A stretch of 64,000 nt of DNA from CAIKMD01 sp963803265 (lineage in GTDB: Bacteria > Pseudomonadota > Alphaproteobacteria > ATCC43930 > CGMCC-115725), in NCBI GenBank assembly GCA_963803265.1, contig CAWDLZ010000002.1, forward strand, positions 186,001-250,000. The letters run 5' to 3'. This document shows positions 17,712-25,874 of the stretch, one piece after another. Position 1 is the stretch's first letter, and every line of letters begins with the position of its first letter. The position numbers and the translations under genes were made by a program. The notes below the pieces were generated by a model, which ran no database searches, was not told the DNA's origin, and saw only the letters and a list, made by a program, of their open reading frames with translations.

Positions 17712-18134
17712 CCGAAACACAAGCAACACCCAATGGAGCGACTGCAAGAACGCAAAGGTGGACTCGGGCGCCGCCAACGCTCGCCGGTGCACCCAGCGGT
17801 GCATGATAAGTGGCTCGCCGACGAAGAGGATCAGGGTAAAGATCAGCCATAAGCCGACCATCGCTTGCAACCACCAAAAATCAATTGAGCGAAAGCGGTC
17901 CCAAAGCTCCAGCCGATCAACCAAGTAGAATCCGCTCGCCGCCACCAGCAAGGCGGCGATGCGCGCTTGCCAGATGAAGCGCTGTTCCACGGCCTCGAAG
18001 AGTGCCAATCGCTCCGCCGCCGTGCCGGCGTGTCGGATCAAGGGCAGTACCACGGTCGTGACCATCGCGACGCCGCCGATCCAGATGACCACGGCGAGCA
18101 CATGGATCGCGAGGGCAATTGCGATCTCATTCAT
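17685..18134 (-). CDS. CopD/DUF2269-like integral membrane protein, C-terminus replaced
   Basis: Starts MNEIAIALAIHVLAVVIWIGG and contains four predicted transmembrane helices (about 5-25, 52-72, 82-105 and 125-140), as in CopD-like or DUF2269-like proteins. The start ATG overlaps the DUF1971 gene by 8 bp, so the three genes globin, DUF1971 and membrane protein form one transcription unit. The last helix breaks off at LQSLHWVLLV and continues with a foreign FRPFGSSFTP, exactly where the DUF4020 remnant begins. The protein is therefore probably missing part of its last helix. Role unknown; context suggests nitric-oxide or copper-related stress. Confidence 0.65.
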   Translation of the reverse strand: MNEIAIALAIHVLAVVIWIGGVAMVTTVVLPLIRHAGTAAERLALFEAVEQRFIWQARIAALLVAASGFYLVDRLELWDRFRSIDFWWLQAMVGLWLIFTLILFVGEPLIMHRWVHRRALAAPESTFAFLQSLHWVLLVFRPFGSSFTP

Positions 18135-18477
18135 TTCGCATATATCCGGCGAATTCGTCACGACGGACGGGCGGCATGGGTGCTGGCGCGGCATCGCGGT
18201 AGAACTCGACGAAGAAACGTACCGGTCCAAGCGGCTCGACTTCGTGCAACTGCACCGGATGCACGACGCCCGGATGGTCGGAATCAAGAATACTTTCCGA
18301 ACGCGGATCGAGAATCCGATAACGCAACCGGCCTTCGAGAATTTTGATTAGGCCCCAGACGCCTGCCTTCGTGCTGTGACGATGCCGCAAGCCCTCTGGC
18401 ATCGTCTTATCATCGAAGACCGGGGTCCGCCTGATGACCAGCAAGTTCGCGGGCAATTCTCTCTCTTTCTGGCTCAC
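18127..18477 (-). CDS. DUF1971 protein (TehB/YeaR-like cupin domain)
   Basis: A 116-residue protein of the DUF1971 family, recognised by PEGLRHRHSTKAGVWGLIKILEGRLRY and HPVQLHEVEPLGPVRFFVEFYR. This is a small cupin-like fold related to YeaR and to the N-terminal part of some TehB proteins. E. coli yeaR is induced by nitrate and nitric oxide, in line with the globin and NsrR genes here. The start overlaps the globin stop (ATGA), and the stop overlaps the membrane protein start. Intact. Its biochemical activity is unknown. Confidence 0.83.
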   Translation of the reverse strand: MSQKERELPANLLVIRRTPVFDDKTMPEGLRHRHSTKAGVWGLIKILEGRLRYRILDPRSESILDSDHPGVVHPVQLHEVEPLGPVRFFVEFYRDAAPAPMPPVRRDEFAGYMRNE

Positions 18478-18965
18478 GACTCGGCTTTCTCGTTCCCATC
18501 GGGCGGCACGGCCAGCTCAGGTCGCTTCCGCCGCGGCCTGATTTCACCTTTCTGAGCGGCAATGCCCAACTCGAGGCTGTCGGCGATGCGATACGCACGT
18601 TCGAGGAAGTGAGCGGCTGCGCTGGGAGGGCACACCTCCCGCGCGGTCTTCGCGAAGATCTCGAGCCAACGATCGAAGTGCGGCGTGTCGATCGGCAGGG
18701 GCAGATGGGCGACCATCGGCTGCCCGTGATAGCGGCCGCTCATCAGCGCGACGGATGACCAGAACGCGTGCACTTGCGCGATGTGGGCCTCCCAATCCCG
18801 CACGGTGCTCTCGAAAATCGGTCCCAAAAGAGCATCGTAACGGGCACGGCCATAGAAGGTCCGCACCAGGCGTTCGATCATCGCTTCGTCGATGCCGGTG
18901 CGAAGAACGATCTCGTCGATGATCGCGTTACGATTAGGCGCGCCGGCCGACTTGTCCACGTTCAT
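18474..18965 (-). CDS. Group III truncated haemoglobin
   Basis: A 163-residue protein whose residues 12-140 match group III truncated globins (TRIVVLRT-type start DEIVLRTGIDEAMIERLVRTFYGRARYDALLGPIF, then HIAQVHAFWSSVALMSGRYHG and HFDRWLEIFAKT). These bind haem in the cytoplasm and are linked to oxygen and nitric oxide handling. A basic C-terminal tail of about 20 residues is extra. It is divergent from nsrR, with a 21-bp palindrome just upstream of its start, so repression by NsrR relieved by nitric oxide is likely (inference). Confidence 0.88.
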   Translation of the reverse strand: MNVDKSAGAPNRNAIIDEIVLRTGIDEAMIERLVRTFYGRARYDALLGPIFESTVRDWEAHIAQVHAFWSSVALMSGRYHGQPMVAHLPLPIDTPHFDRWLEIFAKTAREVCPPSAAAHFLERAYRIADSLELGIAAQKGEIRPRRKRPELAVPPDGNEKAES

Positions 18966-18973
18966 CCCCTTTT

Positions 18974-18994
18974 TACCATAAGATATATATGGTA
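18974..18994. promoter_or_regulatory. 21-bp palindrome, candidate NsrR operator
   Basis: TACCATA-AGATATA-TATGGTA, with 7-bp arms and an AT-rich centre, lies 8 bp upstream of the globin start and 142 bp upstream of the divergent nsrR start. Rrf2-type regulators bind AT-rich inverted repeats at this type of position. It does not match the classical enterobacterial NsrR consensus exactly, so the assignment rests on symmetry and context. Confidence 0.5.
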
Positions 18995-19136
18995 TGAATG
19001 TTTAAGGGTCAAGCGCCGGACGAGGGCTGCGCCGCCGCCTCGCAGCCTCGCTTCGCGCGGGTTGTGCCGCGCGATCGATCGCATAAATGCGGTCTTACTT
19101 GTCGTTCGATACGCGTTCACCGGATAGGGATGTTTC

Positions 19137-19589
19137 ATGCGCCTCACTTTGTTGACGGACTATGCGTTGCGGACCCTTATTTACGTGGGCACCAAGGGAG
19201 ATCGGCTTTCGACGATCGCCGAGATTGCCGAGAGCTTTGGCGTTTCGAGGACCCATTTGATGAAGGTGGTAAACAAGCTCGGTCAACAGGGCTATATCGA
19301 GACGATCCGCGGTAAGGGCGGCGGGATCAGGCTGGGACGCCGCCCCGAGGAGATTGGTGTCGGATCGATCGTTCGCGAGACCGAGGAAGAGTTGGCCGTA
19401 ATGGGATGCCTATCCCAGGCCGGCTTTTGCAGAATCGAAGGGTGCTGCGTCTTGCGACGGGCGCTCCGCGAGGCAACGCTTGCGTTTTTTAAGACGCTTG
19501 ATGGCTACACCTTAGCCGACCTTTTGACGCCGGGTGCGCGGCTCAAGCACAGCCTGGGCCTCGCGCGTGATCTCCGCCCTGCGGAATGA
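19137..19589 (+). CDS. nsrR: NsrR, Rrf2-family nitric-oxide-responsive repressor
   Basis: A 150-residue regulator starting MRLTLLTDYALRTLIYVG. The winged HTH includes SRTHLMKVVNKLGQQGYIETIRGKGGGIRLG. The iron-sulfur cysteines are C91, C98 and C103 (C104 adjacent), in the positions used by NsrR to hold a cluster that is destroyed by nitric oxide. It is divergent from the globin-DUF1971-membrane protein operon, and related NO genes (nnrS, DUF488) lie a few kilobases away. The stop overlaps the ATG of a truncated DUF488 gene. Intact; a decayed paralogue is at 25460-25849. Confidence 0.88.
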   Translation: MRLTLLTDYALRTLIYVGTKGDRLSTIAEIAESFGVSRTHLMKVVNKLGQQGYIETIRGKGGGIRLGRRPEEIGVGSIVRETEEELAVMGCLSQAGFCRIEGCCVLRRALREATLAFFKTLDGYTLADLLTPGARLKHSLGLARDLRPAE

Positions 19590-19639
19590 GCCAAGTTCGC
19601 CTCAAGCGCGTCTACGATCCGCCGTCGCCGGATGGCGGA
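19586..19639 (+). pseudogene. DUF488 gene, first 18 codons only
   Basis: MSQVRLKRVYDPPSPDGG is the typical N-terminus of a DUF488 protein and parallels MKLKRVYEPASRADG of the complete gene at 25041-25436. Its ATG overlaps the nsrR stop. After codon 18 the homology ends abruptly where integrase-like sequence begins, so the remainder has been lost by recombination or deletion. Confidence 0.65.
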
Positions 19640-19895
19640 CAAATCTCGCGGCCGGACGCATTGTCATCCTCATCGCCTGCGACGCGACTCGGTTGCGCAC
19701 GCCACCTCGCTCTTGCGTGCAGGCGTGCCTTTGCCTGTGATTGCCGTCAATCTGGGACATGCCGATACAAGGATGACCGAGCGTCACTACGCGCATCTTA
19801 CCCCGAGTTATGTTGCATCCATGATCCGTGCAGCCATACCGAGCCTTGGGATAGTTGAAAGCTCGAATATCGTGCCGCTTCGGGAGGCAAACTGA
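19640..19895 (+). pseudogene. Tyrosine recombinase (integrase) C-terminal fragment
   Basis: The frame ends with SLLRAGVPLPVIAVNLGHADTRMTERHYAHLTPSYVASMIRAAIPSLG. It contains the GHxxxxxTxxYxH block with the nucleophilic tyrosine of phage-type integrases. The preceding HRLRRDSVAHATSLL is a degenerate version of the HxLRHT box. The whole N-terminal and central part is absent. Its left edge cuts the DUF488 gene, so it is probably the scar of an integrative element that invaded the NO-stress operon. Confidence 0.75.
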
Positions 19896-20325
19896 TTTGA
19901 ATTAGAATCCCCTACGCCACGCCTCACGGGAGCAGTGCGCGGTAGATGCTCGATGGGTGGCGAGCTGCAGTAATTGCACTTGACCGCAACCCGCCGAATA
20001 GAGAAGAGCCGGTACTGGATGCGATTTTTCAAGCGGGCTGCAGGCGGCTCATGGTCACCGCTCTGCACAGGACCGCCTGTTTATAATCGCGGATATAGTC
20101 GTCCAGAACCCCGCGCGGTTCGGGCGGTAGACGAGGATCCTGGTGTCATCGTCCGCAGCTGCCGGCTCATACGCAGGCCGAGCTTGACGATACCAGTCGG
20201 AATTTTGGTGCTCATCGGGCTTGTTCCGATGTTGTTCAGATGGGCTCGCTTCCTTAACTGGACCAGCTGACCGAAGGGCGATAGGATATAATTACGGTAG
20301 CTACCGTGTTTTAGGAAGTCTCCTC
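19896..20325. other. Non-coding stretch containing a 14-bp palindrome
   Basis: About 430 bp with no gene I can support. Just before the next gene the perfect palindrome ACGGTAGCTACCGT (20294-20307) lies 18 bp upstream of the ATG at 20326, where an operator would overlap the ribosome-binding region. No regulator family is obvious for it. Confidence 0.45.
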
Positions 20326-20700
20326 ATGCCTGATAGAAAAACGGCTTTCTTAGACGCTTCACAACAGCGCCAAATGGCGCTTTCGAGGTGGGACAATGAG
20401 GGCGGCGCGGGACCCAGCCGCTCGCAAGAGGGCTTAATTTCCGGCGAGGTGCAACCCGAGGTCCCTCAGTTGACAAATGCCGAATTGGTGCAGCTTCGCA
20501 TTCGTGTGATCGCGCTGGAGAACTTGGTGATCACGTTGCTGGCAGAAGCATCTGATCGGCAAATCGACCTTGCTCGCGAAATGGCTGTTTACATCTCTCC
20601 AAGACTGGGCGTCACCCATCATCCTCTGACGATCCATGCCGCAGCCCAGATGATCGATCTTGTTGATCGAGCCGTTCATTTCCGGGTCGTGACGCCATAG
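20326..20700 (+). CDS. Conserved hypothetical protein
   Basis: A 124-residue soluble protein starting MPDRKTAFLDASQQRQMALSRWDNEGGAG. The first 50 residues look disordered; the rest (LTNAELVQLRIRVIALENLVITLLAEASDRQIDLAREMAVYISPR) is predicted as long amphipathic helices. I recall similar hypothetical proteins in Bradyrhizobium-type genomes but no function. ATG 20326 is chosen over an upstream in-frame start because AGGAAG lies before it and the upstream part has no protein-like composition. It stands alone, with non-coding DNA on both sides. Confidence 0.65.
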   Translation: MPDRKTAFLDASQQRQMALSRWDNEGGAGPSRSQEGLISGEVQPEVPQLTNAELVQLRIRVIALENLVITLLAEASDRQIDLAREMAVYISPRLGVTHHPLTIHAAAQMIDLVDRAVHFRVVTP

Positions 20701-21140
20701 CGCCCCTCGGGGTCGCATGGTCGCAGAGAATCCAGTTGAGTTGTTTCCGCGAGACGTCAGCTCGCCGCGGCAACGCGATTGATCCATATTCGGCGGCGGC
20801 AAGCTTTATCTAAGCCAATTGGCGTTTGCGCTCCCGTTTTTTGGCTAAGAGCAGTTCGCTGACCAGGATCGCAGTCGCTAAATCAATTCCGAAAAAAGGC
20901 CGCTATCGTAAAAAGAGCAAAAAGAGCATTGATCCAGATCAAGGTGAGCCGTGGTCATTACGGCAAGTGTGATGTGGTCGATCTGGATCACTAGGGCGCG
21001 GCCCCGAATGCTGTAACGGATGGCAGACGCATTATGCTTGCAGCGCGGCGGCCGGCAGCAGTGACGATCGGCAATCTAGGACGGGGCGCCCATCATCTTA
21101 TGCAAGCTACCCAGGGAATTTCTGAAAAGGAGAGCCGGCC
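20701..21140. other. Non-coding stretch with an FNR-type box
   Basis: A 440-bp gap upstream of the small zinc-protein gene. It contains the FNR/FixK-type site described separately (20929-20942) and a palindrome GCCAATTGGC at 20814-20823. No open frame with coding character was found. Confidence 0.5.
20929..20942. promoter_or_regulatory. FNR/FixK-type box upstream of the small zinc-protein gene
   Basis: TTGATCCAGATCAA is a perfect TTGAT-N4-ATCAA site. Class II activation would place the transcription start near 20976, about 165 bp before the next start codon at 21141. It suggests induction of the small Cys-rich protein, and perhaps the P450, under oxygen limitation. Confidence 0.65.
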
Positions 21141-21368
21141 ATGGCAAAATGCGATGTCTGCGGCAATGATTACGATAAGGCATTCCAGGTGACGAGGGAG
21201 GGGCGAACGATGACCTTTGACAGTTTCGAATGCGCGATTTACGCAATGGCCCCCTCCTGCGCGCACTGCAACTGTAAGGTCATAGGCCACGGCGTCGAAA
21301 TTGCCGGAAAAATTTATTGTGGCGCTCACTGTGCCAAACACCAAAGCGGTCTTAAAGATCGCGCCTAG
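21141..21368 (+). CDS. Small cysteine-rich zinc-binding protein
   Basis: A 75-residue protein preceded by AAAAGGAG. Four pairs of cysteines or cysteine/histidine are visible: CDVC near the start, FEC, CAHCNC and CGAHC, a treble-clef or zinc-ribbon-like pattern. Similar small proteins (MAxCDVCGNDYDKAFxV, then FDSFECAIxAxAPxCxHC) are common in soil bacteria and are sometimes labelled metallothionein-like; no activity is established. A perfect FNR-type box lies about 200 bp upstream, so it may be made under low oxygen. Intact. Confidence 0.7.
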   Translation: MAKCDVCGNDYDKAFQVTREGRTMTFDSFECAIYAMAPSCAHCNCKVIGHGVEIAGKIYCGAHCAKHQSGLKDRA

Positions 21369-21597
21369 GGACATTTTCTGGCAAAGTTTTATGCGAGTGA
21401 CTGTAGCGATATTTCCAATCCCGTGCCGCGAAAGTCCCGTCTTTATCGTGGAGGGCAGAGTGCGGTGGACGGCAGATAGCGTTGCAAAGGACAGAGCCCA
21501 GCCATTCCTCAGCGGCACAAATATGTCGGCTGATCCCGACAGCATGAGTAGGTAGTGTGAGTAGGTACGGATCGACTTCGAATAGTGGAGGAGGAGA

Positions 21598-22741
21598 ATG
21601 AACGAAGGGCAGCATGATGATTGGAATCCGCGGGATGCATCGATCTTGGAGGACCAGCGCCGAGCATACGACGAGATGCGAGAGCGATGTCCGGTGGCAC
21701 ACAGCGAATTCATGGGCTGGTCGCTGTTCCGCCATGAGGACATCGCTACCGTTCTGGCCAATCCTGAGACGTACAGCAATGTATCGCGGTTCCTAGCGAT
21801 CCCGAATGGAATGGATCCGCCGGTTCACGGCCGATACCGCGAAGTGCTCGCCGCCTACTTCGATCAGGAGCAGATGGCGAGGCTCGAGCCACGCGCCCGC
21901 GAGATTGCCGCGAACCTCCTTGCACCGATGCTCTCAGGTGGAGAGGCGGAGTTCATCGATGCCTTCGCCACGCCCTTTGCGTTGAAGACGCTGTGCGCCT
22001 TCCTTGGCTGGCCCGAGCAGCACTGGGAATGCCTCGGGGGTTGGACGCATGGCACCCAGCAGGCGGCCTTCAGCAGAGATCAAGCTGCCGGCCAGGCCCT
22101 GGCGAGTCTCTTTTCGGAGCACGTCAAGGCCAACCTGGATATGCACCGCGCTTCACCGAACGATGTGGCCGACGCCACAGACGCGCTGTTAAGGACCGAG
22201 ATCGACGGCGCGCGGTTCGACGACGACCAGATCGTGAGCGTACTGCGTAACTGGACGGCCGGGCACGGCACCGTCGCGGCCGGATTGGGCATTCTGGTCC
22301 TGCATCTTGCCCAGGAGTCCGAACTGCAGGATCGGCTGCGGAGCAATCCGTCGCTAATTCCTGCGGCAATCGAGGAGATCCTGCGGGTGGACGATCCGCT
22401 CGTCGGCAACCGGCGCACCACGACGCGGGAGGTCGAGATTCAGGGCCGGATCATTCCGAAGGGAGAGAACCTGACGCTGATGTGGATCGCCGCCAATCGC
22501 GATCCGCGCGCGTTCGATAATCCAAACACCGTCAAGATCGAGCGGAGGCACGGGCGCTAGCCTGGTCTGGGGCCAAGGGATCCATCTCTGCCTGGGCGCC
22601 CCCCTGGGCAGGCTCGAGATGCGCGTGGCGCTCGAGGAGCTGCTCTCGCGGACGAAGCGCTTTGAGTTCGCCGGTGACGCTCCGCGCCGTGCGGTCTATC
22701 CCAGTAACGGACTAGCCACGCTCCTTCTGCGAGTTAGCTAA
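21598..22741 (+). CDS. Cytochrome P450 (one-base frameshift before the haem loop)
   Basis: A soluble bacterial class I-type P450 of about 380 residues. The I-helix segment is NWTAGHGTVAAGL, the K-helix EEILRVDDP with NRRTTTREVEIQG after it, and MWIAANRDPRAFDNP precedes the haem loop. The frame stops at RRHGR, but deleting one C from CACGGGCGCTAGC (about 22550) gives RRHGASLVWGQGIHLCLGAPLGRLE, the haem-binding loop with its cysteine ligand, and continues to TAA 22739-22741. Ferredoxin and reductase partners are not adjacent. Substrate unknown. The error is likely in the sequence rather than the gene. Confidence 0.85.
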
Positions 22742-22977
22742 CGCTTCGGCAGTCGTTCGAACATTGGCGATGGCGGGCCTCGCCGTCAGCCGCTTCGGCG
22801 TCAAATTGCGTAGCATCATCGCCTCGCGTGGCTACCAGTCTTGTGTCAACTACGGATCTTTGGTTGGCCGCTCCACCGACCCGCTCCTGAACGCCATTAG
22901 GCGTAGGGTCGAGTTTTGAGCGCTATCACGTCACGTGGAGGAATTTTGAGGCGATTTGCGAGTTGAAAGGCACAACC

Positions 22978-23778
22978 ATGGAACGACCCGCGCTGCCAAG
23001 TGGTTTGGGATTACCCCCAAATTCCCGCGTACAAGCAGGCAGGCTATGGCCTGCGCCTGCGGACGCCAGGCGTATCAAGAAGTTTTATATCTACCGTTAT
23101 GACCCCGACACCCGCGCTCGGCCACGGCTCGATACCTTCGAGATCGATCTCGATGCTTGCGGACCCATGGTCCTGGATGCGCTAATCAAGATCAAGAACG
23201 AGATAGACACCACTCTAACCTTCCGCCGCTCGTGCCGGGAGGGGATCTGCGGCTCCTGCGCAATGAACATCGACGGCAGCAATTGGCTCGCGTGTACGAA
23301 AACTATTTCCGAGATCGATGGACCGGTGAGGATCTATCCCCTCAACCATATGCCAGTGATCAAGGATCTGGTGCCGGACCTCTCTCACCTCTATGCGCAG
23401 TATCAGCTGATCAAGCCCTGGCTCCAGAACGAGACGCTACCACCGCCGGACCACGAGCGACTCCAATCGATTGCCGAGCGGGCGAAGCTCGACGGATATT
23501 GGGAGTGCATTCTCTGCTTCTGCTGTACCGGGGGCTGTCCGAGCTGGTGGTGGAATGGCGACCGGTATCTTGGTCCAGCGGTGCTGCTTCAAGCGTATCG
23601 GTGGATCGTCGATAGCCGCGATGAGGCGACGGAGGAGCGGCTGGATGCGCTGCACGACCCCTTCAGGCTCTATCGCTGCCACACCATCATGAATTGCACG
23701 CGTACTTGTCCGAAGGGGCTTAACCCAGGAAAAGCGATTGCACTGATCAAGAGGACGATTATGGAGCGACGAATTTAG
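22978..23778 (+). CDS. Orphan succinate dehydrogenase / fumarate reductase iron-sulfur subunit (SdhB-like)
   Basis: A 266-residue protein with all three cluster motifs of SdhB/FrdB. The [2Fe-2S] plant-type set is C86, C91, C94 and C106; the second and third cluster cysteines are C177, C180, C183, C187-Pro and C234, C240, C244-Pro. N-terminal residues 1-30 are an unusual proline-rich extension. The neighbouring sdhA, sdhC and sdhD genes are absent; upstream is a P450, downstream is convergent nnrS. It may be a spare subunit of a complex encoded elsewhere or an electron-transfer partner for another enzyme (inference). ATG 22978 is preferred to a TTG at 22963. Confidence 0.85.
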   Translation: MERPALPSGLGLPPNSRVQAGRLWPAPADARRIKKFYIYRYDPDTRARPRLDTFEIDLDACGPMVLDALIKIKNEIDTTLTFRRSCREGICGSCAMNIDGSNWLACTKTISEIDGPVRIYPLNHMPVIKDLVPDLSHLYAQYQLIKPWLQNETLPPPDHERLQSIAERAKLDGYWECILCFCCTGGCPSWWWNGDRYLGPAVLLQAYRWIVDSRDEATEERLDALHDPFRLYRCHTIMNCTRTCPKGLNPGKAIALIKRTIMERRI

Positions 23779-23847
23779 GTCTTGTGACGTCCCATTCTGT
23801 TGCCGTTGCCGAAGCGTTGCTGGGATCTGGAAAGAGGCGGATAAACG

Positions 23848-25044
23848 TCACGTCTGCGCGAGTCGTCGTGTCAACAGCATAGGGCCATACACAATCTCGA
23901 AGAGGCCGAACGCCGCAATCCAGCAAATCCCCGACAAGGCAAGGAGAATCATCATCGTGTCCGCGGTCCAGGACGCCGCGACCCGCGTAATCGCGGCGGC
24001 GTTAATCAGGATAAAGATGACAATCGTCGCCCGGTTCGCCATCAGGTCGCGCCCGGTATGGCCGAGCGTGACCCTGGGCATCACGGCGAGAATCATCGTA
24101 CCGATCGCACCTGCGGTCAGGGCGTGAATCGCCGCGACAACCGGTACTCGGGCATCGAGAAGCGAAAGTCCGAGGAGCCCGACCCCGATTACCACCCAGC
24201 CATAACCGACGTGCAAGATGAAGAGGAGCGGTTCGGCTGGGGTCGCGCCGCCGGCCCAGCGGACGAGCCGCCACGCATTGAGCGCAGCCGAGACAACCAG
24301 GATCAGACCTATCGCGCGAGAATCGGGAAGAACGGCCCACGCAATGAGACCGGTGTGAAGAACCCCGACCGCGGCGATATCCAACGCGCCATGAGGGGCC
24401 GGCAGGCGCGCACCGCGGCGCTTCACCAGCCAGTTGCGCGTGAAGCTTGGGATAATGCGCCCGCCGATGACGGAGATCAGCATGATCGGGCCTGCGATTC
24501 CGAGGCGCCAGCCCAATCCGCTCGGCACGGCGAAACCCAAAGATTCAAGGTGCATCAGCAGGTCGGCGACGATGAAGACGGCGACGGGCGCCATCATCGG
24601 CAGGTTGCGCCAGTTGCGGCCCGCGATGATTTCGCGGGCAGCCACCGCGAGGAGAACGACCGGGAAAGACAGATCCGCAACGATCGCCAGCCACGCTGGT
24701 AGGTCTGCTGAAATCAAACACGCGATCCGCCCCAGCAGCCAGAGGCCCGTGAGCAGCGCGAGCGGGTAGCCCCGCACCGGTAGACGGCTGGTTCAGTTCG
24801 GAATCGCAGTAAGGAGAAAGCCTCCGACCGCCGCCATCACGAAACCGAACAGCATTTCGTGGATGTGCCATGTCAAAGGATCGAACCGGGTCGGCACCTG
24901 CAAGTAGCCAAGGAACATGGCGAGCCAGACGGCGATGTCCATGATGGCCGAGCTTCCCGCCGCCATGAACAAGGGCCGAAAAGCATAGCTGAGCATCGCG
25001 GATTGTCGTAACTAGCAGGCGCGTTCTTCGGCCGTGACGGTCAT
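23848..25044 (-). pseudogene. nnrS: nnrS with two in-frame nonsense codons
   Basis: The frame from ATG 25044 (overlapping the DUF488 stop as ATGA) to the stop at 23848 is 399 codons, the normal NnrS length. It contains LSYAFRPLFM, the haem-related WHIHEMLFGF, GRIIPSFTRNWL and HALTAGAIGTMILAVMPRVTLGHTGR, and about twelve membrane helices. Two codons are stops without any frame change: TAG at codon 11 (25014-25012) and TGA at codon 84 (24795-24793), where the family has the W of AIPNWT, so TGG became TGA. NnrS is a haem- and copper-containing membrane protein that protects against nitrosative stress. As sequenced it should be inactive, although internal restarts (ATG 24996, GTG 24765) could give fragments. 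Confidence 0.85.
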
Positions 25045-25436
25045 GTCCTTCTCCGCGTTTTGCCGGCCTTGCTGGCCGGTGTCGCGCTCTTAGGCTGCCG
25101 GACGCCAAGCAGCTCGCGCAGAACGACCGCGTTGTTGTGGAGTTCGTCATGCGCCGCGAAAAGTAAAGTGATTGGTCCCTTTCGCGCGAGGCTCCGGAGT
25201 TCGGCGAGCGCTTCCGGATGTTCAGCGATCTCTGCCCGATATCGTTGGCGAAATTCTGCCCAGCGCTCGATGTCGTGGCCGAACCATTTGCGGAGGGCCG
25301 TGCTGGGGGCCACGCTTTTCAACCAATGGCCGATCACGGCGTCTTCCTTCTTCAAGCCTCTTGGCCACAGCCGATCGACCAGGATGCGCGTTCCATCAGC
25401 GCGGGAAGCGGGTTCATAGACGCGCTTCAGCTTCAT
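25041..25436 (-). CDS. DUF488 family protein
   Basis: A 131-residue protein with the DUF488 hallmarks: LKRVYEPASRADGTRILVDRLWPRGLKKED, then W, H-D-IERWAEF and the final GPITLLFAAHDELHNNAVVLRELL. ATG 25436 matches the usual start of the family; a TTG at 25463 would add nine residues. A basic C-terminal tail follows. DUF488 genes commonly accompany nitric-oxide and nitrite response genes, as here with NnrS and NsrR. Its stop overlaps the nnrS start. Intact, unlike the 18-codon remnant beside the functional nsrR. Confidence 0.83.
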   Translation of the reverse strand: MKLKRVYEPASRADGTRILVDRLWPRGLKKEDAVIGHWLKSVAPSTALRKWFGHDIERWAEFRQRYRAEIAEHPEALAELRSLARKGPITLLFAAHDELHNNAVVLRELLGVRQPKSATPASKAGKTRRRT

Positions 25437-25459
25437 TCGTGAAACGTCCGCTAAGCGAC

Positions 25460-25849
25460 TCAAAGCGGCCTCGGTTCTGCCTCGAACAACGCTGTCAGCT
25501 TGCGCCGTGGGGTCACAAGATGTGCGAGCGTATAGCGATCGAGCACGCCGAAAAACGCACTGACGGCCTCATCCGCAGCGTCCTTAAGAATACCGGCCGG
25601 CTCGATGATGCAGGCACCGAACGCGTTGAAACACGGAACGATATCCAGATCCAGATGCGGTTCGATCCGGCGGGCGATTTCACCAATATTGATGTTGACG
25701 GGCGGCTTGCCGAGAAGAAGGTCATGTACCCAGCAGTAATCCTGGTCGGCGAGTACCTGAACCGAATGCGTTGAGCGTAGTGGCGGCACACGAGGACGGA
25801 CGATTCCCAACAATCGCCGGCCAAAGATCGCCTCGGTCGTTGCCGCCAT
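25460..25849 (-). pseudogene. Decayed NsrR/Rrf2-like gene
   Basis: The last 75 codons resemble the effector half of NsrR: VNINIGEIARRIEPHLDLDIVPCFNAFGAC, then AVSAFFGVLDRYTLAHLVTPRRKL. One of the three cluster cysteines is replaced (ACIIEPAGIL where a cysteine is expected). Upstream the winged-helix part survives only as short pieces in different frames (for example HYAQRIRFRYS, and VHDLLLGKPPV joined directly to NINIGE), so the DNA-binding helix is deleted. It overlaps the alternative TTG start of DUF488, mirroring the nsrR-DUF488 arrangement at 19.1-19.6 kb. Confidence 0.6.
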
Positions 25850-25874
25850 CTAGCGAACGCAAAAAGCAGCATGT

